The notes: generated by a model from the sequence alone, not told the origin. A stretch of 5,832 nt of DNA from an uncultured Akkermansia sp. (GCA_904502165.1 CAJGDB010000107.1:1-5832); one strand, 5' to 3'; counted from the first letter of the stretch, positions 1-5,294 are shown. Translations and numbers: made by a program.

Positions 1-47
1 CCATAGACGGGGACGACGACAGATACTTCTGGGGTGTCGAGAATCAT
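1..47 (-). CDS. Family 2 glycosyltransferase, N-terminal fragment (runs off window)
   Basis: Only the first 15 codons are inside the window; the gene continues past position 1. The minus strand reads MILDTPEVSVVVPVY from an ATG at 47-45. The stretch SVVVPVY is the first beta strand of the GT-A fold that opens most family 2 glycosyltransferases, and it matches SVLVPVYN in the gene just upstream. The ATG overlaps the TGA of that gene in an ATGA arrangement, so the two are almost certainly co-transcribed and translationally coupled. No Shine-Dalgarno sequence is visible before it. The product should transfer a sugar from a nucleotide-sugar donor at the cytoplasmic membrane, probably for a surface glycan. 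The identification rests on a short motif plus context, so substrate and full length are unknown. Confidence 0.7.
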   Translation of the reverse strand, partial: MILDTPEVSVVVPVY

Positions 48-1156
48 TTCTTACGGACAAGGTGGATGGTGAAGCCACAGAGACGCAGGACACGGTGGCC
101 GGCTTCGCGGCGGCAGGAGCAAATCCGCTGCAGGATGGAGATGTTCCCTTTTCTGCGATGGGGGTATTGCAGCGGTTTCTTGTAGATGAGCTGCAGGTCG
201 TGCCACTCTTGTTTCCTGAAAGCGGTGGCGTTCAAATCCTGCAGCGGGAAATAGCGGTTGAGCAGGTCCGAATAGGCCTGCAGGAATTCGTGTACCCGGG
301 TGCTGATGCGTAACCGGTAGTCTGCCTGCAGGGTGTGCAGGATGCGCCGCACGAGGATGCTGCGGATGGTGCGGGCATCGTGCGGCAGTGTTTCAAAAAC
401 ACCGGCCTGTGCCTCCAGTTCATGCAGGGCGTTCCAGGCTCCCTCATCAAGCTTTCTGGAGGAGGAAGCCGGGTTGTCTTCCCGGTAATGGTAGGCAGAT
501 GCCGGGGTAATGCAGATGCATGAGGAGTAATCGCTGCAGGCAGGGGATGGTATTGCTGCGGCTACCCAGGTGCGGATGGCAAAACCCAGGTCCTGGAAAG
601 CGGCCCCGGCTGTTTCAGAAAAACGGATGCCGTTGGCCAGCAGCCAGTCCCGGCGGTAGATGCCGGACCAGATGGCCAGGGGTCCCAGAATGTACTCAGA
701 GGCGGCTTTGGTCGAGAGCTCGGTGCCGGGTGGTATGTTGGAAAATTTGCCGGCCGGGCGGCAGGTGCCTTCCCGTTCAATGGTGTAGCTGCCCTTGACT
801 ATGGGGGCCTTTGTGGCAGCTGCCAGTTCCAGCAGGTGGGAGTACATGGTGGGTTCCACCACATCGTCTGGTTCAACAATGCCAATCCATTCCCCGCGTG
901 CGTGTTCCATTGCGGTATTCATGGCCTTGCCATAGCCGCCGTTGGGGCGGTGGATGACCCGGAAGCGATTGTCTCGTGCAGCCCAGGTGTCCAGCACCTC
1001 GGCAGAACCATCTGTGCTGCCGTCATCCAGGCAAATGAATTCAATGTCTTCAACCTGCTGGGCTGCAAGGGAATGCAGACACGGCTCAAGAAAGGAACCG
1101 GTATTGTAGACCGGAACCAGTACGCTGAGCACAGGAGCAGGGGGAACAGGATTCAT
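44..1156 (-). CDS. Family 2 glycosyltransferase (GT-A fold)
   Basis: This 370-residue protein probably transfers a sugar from a nucleotide-sugar to a growing polysaccharide or lipid-linked acceptor on the inner face of the membrane. Its GT2 motifs are in order: SVLVPVYN (residues 11-18), LDDGSTD (43-49, nucleotide binding), the NGGYGKAMN segment (about 72-80), and EPDD (95-98) at the metal-binding DxD position. Further on are a WSGIYRRDWL segment (163-172), FQDLGF (187-192) and YHYREDNPASSS (222-233), typical of one GT2 subgroup. No membrane helix is evident. An in-frame TTG at 1201 is rejected as the start because it forms the -35 box of a good promoter; the ATG at 1156 follows that promoter by 16 nt. 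The gene overlaps the next glycosyltransferase by ATGA. The stretch at about residues 203-221 is Ser/Cys/Pro-rich and looks unlike the rest. Donor and acceptor cannot be named from sequence. Confidence 0.9.
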   Translation of the reverse strand: MNPVPPAPVLSVLVPVYNTGSFLEPCLHSLAAQQVEDIEFICLDDGSTDGSAEVLDTWAARDNRFRVIHRPNGGYGKAMNTAMEHARGEWIGIVEPDDVVEPTMYSHLLELAAATKAPIVKGSYTIEREGTCRPAGKFSNIPPGTELSTKAASEYILGPLAIWSGIYRRDWLLANGIRFSETAGAAFQDLGFAIRTWVAAAIPSPACSDYSSCICITPASAYHYREDNPASSSRKLDEGAWNALHELEAQAGVFETLPHDARTIRSILVRRILHTLQADYRLRISTRVHEFLQAYSDLLNRYFPLQDLNATAFRKQEWHDLQLIYKKPLQYPHRRKGNISILQRICSCRREAGHRVLRLCGFTIHLVRKK

Positions 1157-1172
1157 ATCAGATGGTGTCTTT

Positions 1173-1201
1173 GGTATAACACATTTAACGCTTATTTGCA
1201 A
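1173..1201 (-). promoter_or_regulatory. Promoter of the glycosyltransferase operon
   Basis: On the minus strand, TTGCAA (1201-1196) and TATACC (1178-1173) are separated by exactly 17 bp. Expected initiation is near 1166, leaving a leader of about 10 nt before the ATG at 1156, with no Shine-Dalgarno sequence. The -35 box lies inside an 8-bp direct repeat, GCAAATAA at 1210-1203 and 1199-1192, spaced 11 bp apart. Short inverted arms AACGC (1213-1209) and GCGTT (1191-1187) flank this. A regulator may bind here, but that is inference. Confidence 0.55.
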
Positions 1202-1233
1202 GTTATTTGCGTTGGCATAATGAGTGAGAGAGG

Positions 1234-1256
1234 AAAAATCAGATTCACTGACTCTG
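1234..1256 (-). terminator. Weak intrinsic terminator candidate after the Ppx/HD gene
   Basis: Read on the minus strand, CAGAGTC (1256-1250) can pair with GAATCTG (1246-1240) with one mismatch around a 3-nt loop. ATTTTT follows at once. The stem is short, so efficiency is doubtful, but the position (106 nt after the Ppx/HD stop and upstream of the next promoter) is right for ending that transcript. Confidence 0.35.
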
Positions 1257-1337
1257 CGAATAGGATGCCGTGGCGATTCTGGATGCAGAAAGTAGAATGT
1301 GAACGTTCCCCGCGCCTCTGGTGCGGCCGATACACAG

Positions 1338-1354
1338 CTGCGCCAAAGGCGCAG
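1338..1354 (-). terminator. Stem-loop just after the Ppx/HD stop codon
   Basis: A perfect 7-bp stem, CTGCGCC / GGCGCAG, with a 3-nt loop lies 7 nt beyond the TGA of the Ppx/HD gene. On the minus strand the following bases (CTGTGTATC) are not a T-tract, so it may be a 3'-end stabilising hairpin or a factor-dependent terminator rather than a classical intrinsic one. Confidence 0.4.
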
Positions 1355-1361
1355 GTAAATC

Positions 1362-2933
1362 TCAACTCTGCTGGGGTAGCAGAACGATATCCAGCCCGAA
1401 GATATCGGAGAACAGGGCTCCCTTGGTACGCAGGGCCAGGTTTTCGAGGGTAAGGTCTGCTACATCCGGCACGAGCAGCTCTAGCCGGCGGCCGTTCTGC
1501 CGCACGCTGAAATGGCGGATGCGGCGGGAGTGGGCGCGTTCCATGGCCTCGGCCACGCGCAGCAGGGCTGCCAGTTTCTGCACGCGCAGGCGGTCGCTCT
1601 GGTTGAGCAGGGCGTAGGTGGGTTCGGCAATGGTGGGAGCGCCATGGCGGTGGTAGCGGGCCAGCAGGCCTACAATCTCTATATCGGCGCGGGAAAGACC
1701 GAAGATTTCGGAATTGAGGATGATGTACTGGCTGTGGTGGTGATGCTTCTTGGGGTTGATGTAGCTGCCTACCTCGTGCAGGATGGCGGCTACCTTGAGC
1801 AGCAGGCGGTCGTGCCGGGTGAGGCCGTGTAGTTCTTCGAGCCGATCGAATAGCTGCATGGTGAGCCTGCGGATTTGTTGCCCATGTGCCTTATCGACCC
1901 GGTAGTGATTGGCCAGCAGGACGGCGAAGTGCACAACTTCGTCCTCGAGCGCAAGGTCGTTGTTGCGGCCGGGCATGAGGTTACGCAGGAAGGCATGTGA
2001 GAATTCCTCTGCCGGGCACATGATGCTGCGCGGCTCCATATCGCGCGCGACGGAGAGGTAGATGAGGGCTGCGGGTAGCAGGGCGCAGACACTGGCGTAG
2101 TCTTCCTTGTAGCGGGTCTGGCGCTGGGCGGGCGGGGTGGCGGCAATTTCGTGAGCCAGCCGGGTAAGGCCATCGAGGGTGATGTTTTCCCCCTGTGCCA
2201 GGGGGGAGGAGATGACGTGGAAGTCCGGCCCGAAGATGATGAGGGCATCGGGCGGCTGGGGCAGGTCGTCCTCAATATCGTAGACCACCTGTTCCATGAT
2301 GCCGCGGATGTGTTCGCGGATGAGTGCGCTTTCGCTTTCGGTGCCGGCCATTTCGGTGGCGTCGCCAATGGCTATGCCGGTGCGGTGTGCGCCCATGCGG
2401 TAACTGGCGTAGTAGGTGATACGCCCTTTATCGAACAGGAGCAGGCGCGTGTTGCCCGGCCCTACATGCAGCACCAGCACACGCTTTTCGGCCAGGTCTG
2501 CGTGGCGGTCGAGCAGGGCACGGGTGTTCAGGTAAAGCAGACGGGTCATTTCGCCATCGTCCATTACCTCCAGCTGCAGACCGCAGGTAATCTGCAGCCG
2601 GTTGACCAGGGTGTCCATGTTGCGGACATCCAGCAGAATATTGGTGGCCAGCAGGCGCACCTCCACCTTGCCGGCCAGGCGGTATTCGGCCAGTAGTTCA
2701 TTGCAGCCTTGCACAATCTGCACGCAGCGGTCCATGGTGTCGCGGGTGATGCAGCTGCCGTTGAACACATCGTGCGCCAGTTCCACCGGCTGCGAGAGCA
2801 CGTCCAGCACCCGGGGGTCGCCCCCATTCTGCTCTGCCACCATCATAGAGACGGCATCTGCCCCCAGGAAAATGACGGCTTTCACCACCGGAGTGGTGCG
2901 GGTGGAGTTGCTGCGGCGTGTTCTGGTCGGCAT
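1362..2933 (-). CDS. Ppx/GppA-like domain fused to HD domain, degenerate active sites
   Basis: The 523-residue protein has the architecture of long exopolyphosphatase/guanosine pentaphosphatase (Ppx/GppA) proteins: two actin-like halves, then a helical HD phosphohydrolase-type domain (about 335-470) and a C-terminal tail. Segments align by position, but signatures differ. The usual D-x-G-S-N-S loop is FLGADAVSMMV (about 22-32), the DIGGGSTE loop is HVGPGNTR (156-163), and the SGEEEAR segment is DDGEMTR (125-131). In the HD part, H350 precedes LHEVGSYI (385-392), with HD replaced by HE, then a HHHH run (397-400); the late Asp of LLRvAdaLD is replaced in LLRVAEAME. Polyphosphate or pppGpp hydrolysis is therefore doubtful; a nucleotide- or phosphate-sensing role is possible. 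The start at 2933 is chosen because the promoter ends at 2941; in-frame ATGs at 2942 and 2984 lie in or upstream of it. The gene is transcribed divergently from the ABC ATPase gene. Confidence 0.85.
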   Translation of the reverse strand: MPTRTRRSNSTRTTPVVKAVIFLGADAVSMMVAEQNGGDPRVLDVLSQPVELAHDVFNGSCITRDTMDRCVQIVQGCNELLAEYRLAGKVEVRLLATNILLDVRNMDTLVNRLQITCGLQLEVMDDGEMTRLLYLNTRALLDRHADLAEKRVLVLHVGPGNTRLLLFDKGRITYYASYRMGAHRTGIAIGDATEMAGTESESALIREHIRGIMEQVVYDIEDDLPQPPDALIIFGPDFHVISSPLAQGENITLDGLTRLAHEIAATPPAQRQTRYKEDYASVCALLPAALIYLSVARDMEPRSIMCPAEEFSHAFLRNLMPGRNNDLALEDEVVHFAVLLANHYRVDKAHGQQIRRLTMQLFDRLEELHGLTRHDRLLLKVAAILHEVGSYINPKKHHHHSQYIILNSEIFGLSRADIEIVGLLARYHRHGAPTIAEPTYALLNQSDRLRVQKLAALLRVAEAMERAHSRRIRHFSVRQNGRRLELLVPDVADLTLENLALRTKGALFSDIFGLDIVLLPQQS

Positions 2934-2940
2934 ACTGTGC

Positions 2941-2969
2941 ATTCTATACCAGACCGCCCGCCAGTTCAA
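2941..2969 (-). promoter_or_regulatory. Promoter of the Ppx/HD gene, probably leaderless
   Basis: On the minus strand, TTGAAC (2969-2964) and TAGAAT (2946-2941) are separated by 17 bp. The -10 is also readable as TATAGAAT (2948-2941). Initiation 6-8 nt downstream falls at 2935-2933, at or next to the ATG at 2933, so the mRNA would have a leader of 0-2 nt. There is no room for a ribosome binding site. Confidence 0.6.
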
Positions 2970-2985
2970 GCCTGCAGTGGGCATG

Positions 2986-3004
2986 ATGCAATTGAAAATT
3001 GCAT
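2986..3004. promoter_or_regulatory. Inverted repeat (operator candidate) between divergent promoters
   Basis: A perfect 8-bp inverted repeat, ATGCAATT (2986-2993) and AATTGCAT (2997-3004), surrounds a 3-bp spacer GAA. The right arm contains the -35 hexamer of the ABC ATPase promoter. The repeat lies about 17 bp upstream of the -35 of the divergent Ppx/HD promoter. A dimeric repressor bound here would occlude the ABC promoter and could also influence its neighbour. No regulator gene is identifiable nearby except the HTH-like RhuM. Confidence 0.45.
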
Positions 3005-3027
3005 TTGCGGGGGGCTTTTGCTACAAT
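2999..3027 (+). promoter_or_regulatory. Promoter of the ABC ATPase gene, probably leaderless
   Basis: TTGCAT (2999-3004) and TACAAT (3022-3027) are separated by 17 bp. Expected initiation at 3033-3035 gives a leader of only 1-3 nt before the ATG at 3036. No Shine-Dalgarno sequence is present. The -35 overlaps the right arm of the 2986-3004 inverted repeat. Confidence 0.6.
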
Positions 3028-3035
3028 GGCTGCAC

Positions 3036-3815
3036 ATGGCATATCTGGAGGTAGAACATGTGAGTGTGCATTTCCCGGTGCGTAATACCTGGGGCACCAC
3101 CGGTGAGGTGGTGCGCGCGGTGGATGATGTCTCGCTTTCCATCCCCCGCGGCAGCATTCTGGGCCTCGTGGGTGAGAGTGGCTGCGGTAAGTCGACCCTC
3201 TCCCGCGCCATCATGCAGCTGCAGCCGGTGACTGCCGGCCGCATTGTGCTGGATGGCACCGACCTGACCGCCCTGCCGCCGCGCGAGGTGCGCCGCCGCC
3301 GTCTGGATTTCCAGATGGTGTTCCAGGACCCCTACGCGTCGCTCAACCCGCGTTTCAGCATCTTTTCCACCCTGGCAGAGGCACTGGGGCAGCGCGAGCC
3401 ACTACCCCGCCGCGGGCGTGAGGAAGCCGTGGCGGCGCTCATGGAGCGCGTGGGGCTCAGCCCTGAGCACATGTACAAGTATCCGCACGAGTTTTCCGGC
3501 GGCCAACGCCAGCGCATTGCCATTGCCCGCGCCATTGCGCCGCGCCCGGCCCTGTTGCTGGCAGATGAACCGGTCTCGGCTCTGGATGTTTCGATTCAGA
3601 GCCAGATTCTCAACCTGCTTACTGATCTGGTGAAGGAGATGGGCATTACCATGATTTTCATCTCGCACGATTTGGGTGTGGTGCATTACCTGGCGGATGA
3701 TATCGCCGTGATGCGCCGTGGCCGCCTGGTGGAATACGGCACGGCTGATGCCGTCTTTCACCACCCGCAGGCAGAATACACCCAGACTCTGCTGGCCGCT
3801 GTGCCCACATTGTAA
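3036..3815 (+). CDS. ABC transporter ATP-binding protein, oligopeptide/nickel (OppF/DppF) type
   Basis: This 259-residue ATPase would power import of peptides or a similar solute by hydrolysing ATP on the cytoplasmic face of a membrane permease. All ABC motifs are intact: Walker A GESGCGKST (46-54), Q-loop in MVFQDPYASLNPR (Q97), signature FSGGQRQR (153-160), Walker B LLLADEP (173-179), D-loop SALD (181-184) and switch His211. The DPYASLNPR and PVSALDVSIQSQ wording is characteristic of the peptide/nickel family. The protein stops at AEYTQTLLAAVPTL, so it lacks the C-terminal oligo_HPY extension of full-length OppF/DppF proteins. The ATG at 3036 gives the standard N-terminus MAYLEVEHVSVHF and follows its promoter; longer in-frame extensions run into the divergent gene. 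No permease, binding protein or partner ATPase lies in the window, so its transport complex must be encoded elsewhere. Confidence 0.92.
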   Translation: MAYLEVEHVSVHFPVRNTWGTTGEVVRAVDDVSLSIPRGSILGLVGESGCGKSTLSRAIMQLQPVTAGRIVLDGTDLTALPPREVRRRRLDFQMVFQDPYASLNPRFSIFSTLAEALGQREPLPRRGREEAVAALMERVGLSPEHMYKYPHEFSGGQRQRIAIARAIAPRPALLLADEPVSALDVSIQSQILNLLTDLVKEMGITMIFISHDLGVVHYLADDIAVMRRGRLVEYGTADAVFHHPQAEYTQTLLAAVPTL

Positions 3816-3849
3816 GTGAATAGTGAATAAGGAAAAGTGCATAGTGAGT
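3815..3849 (+). repeat. Five imperfect tandem 7-bp repeats (consensus AGTGAAT)
   Basis: Starting at the last base of the ABC stop codon, the sequence reads AGTGAAT, AGTGAAT, AAGGAAA, AGTGCAT, AGTGAGT in register. The first two units are identical and the others diverge. The array fills the gap up to the RhuM promoter and sits at a sharp drop in GC content, so it may be decayed simple-repeat or mobile-element-border DNA. No terminator for the ABC gene is visible here. Confidence 0.6.
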
Positions 3850-3851
3850 GC

Positions 3852-3880
3852 TTGATTTCCATTGTCTTGCATGATAGAAT
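3852..3880 (+). promoter_or_regulatory. Promoter of the RhuM operon
   Basis: TTGATT (3852-3857) and TAGAAT (3875-3880) are separated by 17 bp. Expected initiation near 3887 leaves a leader of about 5-7 nt (ending GTACCT) before the ATG at 3893. There is no Shine-Dalgarno sequence. The box starts 3 bp after the heptamer repeat array. Confidence 0.6.
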
Positions 3881-3892
3881 ACCCGCGTACCT

Positions 3893-4894
3893 ATGAATAC
3901 CGAGCTTCAATTTCTTTTGTACGATGACCCGTCTGAAAATAACAACATAAACGTGGTCGTCAAGGATGATACAATCTGGGCTACTCAGAAAACGATTGCG
4001 GATTTGTATGGAGTACAGATTCCAGCAATTAGCAAGCATCTTAAGAATATTTACGATGAGGGAGAATTAGAGGATTCTGCGACTATTTCCAAAATGGAAA
4101 TAGTCGTGAATCGAGGATTTCGAGGTGCGGTAAAAGAAGAGATGATTTTCTACAACCTCGATGCCATCATCTCCGTGGGGTATCGAGTAAATTCGCGCAA
4201 GGCCACGCGGTTCCGCCAGTGGGCTACGCGGACGCTCAATGAGTACATCCGCAAGGGCTTTGTGATGGACGATGAGCGCCTGAAACAGGGTCAGACCGCT
4301 TTCGGTAAGGATTATTTTCGCGAATTACTGGAGCGTGTGCGCTCCATTCGAGCCAGCGAGCGACGCATCTGGCAGCAGATTACCGATATCTTTGCAGAAT
4401 GCAGCATCGACTACGACCGCGAGTCCGATACATGCCGTCATTTCTATGCTATGGTGCAGAATCGATTCCATTTTGCTATCACGGGAAAGACAGCCGCAGA
4501 GATAGTGTATGATTCCGCCGATCACACCAAGGAAAACATGGGGCTGCTTACCTGGAAACGAGCCCCGGAGGGCCGCATCCTGAAATCGGATGTGACCGTG
4601 GCTAAGAATTATCTGGATGAAAAGCAGATTCGCCGCCTGGAGCGTGCTGTGACGGGCTTTTTTGACTACATTGAGGACCTTGTGGAGCGCGAAAACACCT
4701 TTAACATGGCTCAGTTTGCCGAAAGTGTGAACGAATTCTTGGCTTTTCGTCGCTATGAGTTGCTGCCGGATAAGGGGCGTATTTCCCACGCTCAGGCAGA
4801 GGCCAAGGCGCACGCTGAGTACGATATCTTCAACAGGACACAGCTCATCGATTCGGATTTCGATAAACTGGTGCGCCGCACCCGTGAATCATGA
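3893..4894 (+). CDS. RhuM family protein (virulence RhuM), HTH-like N-terminus
   Basis: This 333-residue protein has normal full length for the RhuM family, named after a Salmonella pathogenicity-island gene. Its biochemical role is not established. The N-terminal part (about 27-59, TIWATQKTIADLYGV then ISKHLKNIYDEGEL) reads like a helix-turn-helix DNA-binding segment. The family core follows: FYNLDAIISVGYRVNS (86-101), then FRQWATRTLNEYIRKGF (107-123). The C-terminal part carries RFHFAITGKTAAEIVYDSAD (191-210), NMGLLTW (215-221) and DVTVAKNYL (233-241), all family hallmarks. RhuM genes are typically found in mobile or defence-associated loci, including type I restriction operons; none is seen here. 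The first 100 codons are about 40% GC and then composition jumps to 50-65%. A perfect hairpin lies at codons 63-72. The stop overlaps the next gene (ATGA), so the two form an operon. Confidence 0.9.
   Translation: MNTELQFLLYDDPSENNNINVVVKDDTIWATQKTIADLYGVQIPAISKHLKNIYDEGELEDSATISKMEIVVNRGFRGAVKEEMIFYNLDAIISVGYRVNSRKATRFRQWATRTLNEYIRKGFVMDDERLKQGQTAFGKDYFRELLERVRSIRASERRIWQQITDIFAECSIDYDRESDTCRHFYAMVQNRFHFAITGKTAAEIVYDSADHTKENMGLLTWKRAPEGRILKSDVTVAKNYLDEKQIRRLERAVTGFFDYIEDLVERENTFNMAQFAESVNEFLAFRRYELLPDKGRISHAQAEAKAHAEYDIFNRTQLIDSDFDKLVRRTRES
4080..4106 (+). repeat. Perfect 12-bp inverted repeat with 3-nt loop inside the RhuM gene
   Basis: CGACTATTTCCA (4080-4091) is the exact reverse complement of TGGAAATAGTCG (4095-4106), with AAA as the loop. 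It encodes residues TISKMEIV and neighbours without breaking the reading frame. No T-tract follows, so it is not an intrinsic terminator. In the mRNA it would form a strong hairpin about 190 nt from the 5' end; as DNA it could be a dimer binding site. Confidence 0.8.
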
Positions 4895-5292
4895 CGGAGA
4901 GCCTTCATCCCTGTGTGCGACCGAGACGGCGTTTTGTGCTGGGCGTTGTGGTTTTGTGCCTGTTGGTGGTGCTGGGGGTGTTTAGCGGCTATTGCGAGCT
5001 TGTGTCGAAGTTTTTTGCGGTGTTTATGGTGGAGGTGTCGATGCTCATTTTGCCGAGCCGCACGAAATGTGGCACGCTGGTGCAGCTGCTGGGGCTGATG
5101 ATGCCTTGCAGTGCGGTGGCGATTCTTCTGTTTGGAGTCATGGAGGAGGCAGGGATGCATTTCCCGCAGTGGATACACATGGTGATGACGCCGCTGGCGC
5201 TGATATTCTGGGAGGGTGTGGTGCTTTATCCTTTTTCCTGGGCTCTGATTGGGCTCTGGCGTGTGCTTGTGGTGCAGAAGATGCAGAAATAA
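4891..5292 (+). CDS. Small integral membrane protein, about four helices, unknown function
   Basis: I do not recognise the family of this 133-residue protein. It starts at an ATG that overlaps the RhuM stop (ATGA), with no ribosome binding site, so it is probably translated by coupling to RhuM. The N-terminus is basic (RPRRR, 10-14), followed by hydrophobic stretches at about 15-34, 38-54, 62-84 and 97-128. The last may be one long or two short helices. The C-terminus is basic (QKMQK). By the positive-inside rule both ends would be cytoplasmic. No catalytic motif, signal-peptidase site or lipobox is evident; C24, C35, C60 and C73 are scattered. The base composition is GT-rich on the coding strand, as expected for Leu/Val codons. 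Context suggests it acts with RhuM, but a role as effector, anchor or inhibitor cannot be chosen from sequence. Confidence 0.75.
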   Translation: MTESLHPCVRPRRRFVLGVVVLCLLVVLGVFSGYCELVSKFFAVFMVEVSMLILPSRTKCGTLVQLLGLMMPCSAVAILLFGVMEEAGMHFPQWIHMVMTPLALIFWEGVVLYPFSWALIGLWRVLVVQKMQK

Positions 5293-5294
5293 CT

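Noticed and set aside
1154..1201. TTG start at 1201 for the glycosyltransferase, adding 15 residues
   Set aside because: The TTG is the -35 box of a 17-bp-spaced promoter, and the extra residues do not resemble a GT2 N-terminus. The ATG at 1156 is preferred.
836..1453. 205-residue plus-strand reading frame
   Set aside because: It lies antisense over the glycosyltransferase and the Ppx/HD 3' end, has no recognisable motif and lacks a promoter. It is a shadow of the coding strand.
2189..2205. Hairpin CCCCCT/AGGGGG inside the Ppx/HD gene
   Set aside because: Only six GC pairs in GC-rich coding sequence, with no T-tract on the coding strand. It is probably incidental.
2934..2984. ATG starts at 2984 or 2942 for the Ppx/HD gene
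   Set aside because: The first lies upstream of the promoter and the second overlaps the last two bases of the -10 box. The start at 2933 fits the predicted transcript.
2992..2997. TTGAAA as the -35 box of the ABC promoter
   Set aside because: Its spacing to TACAAT is 24 bp. TTGCAT at 2999 gives the optimal 17 bp.
2709..3035. 109-residue N-terminal extension of the ABC ATPase
   Set aside because: It runs antisense through the Ppx/HD gene and its promoter. The protein family begins at the MAYLEVEHVSV segment.
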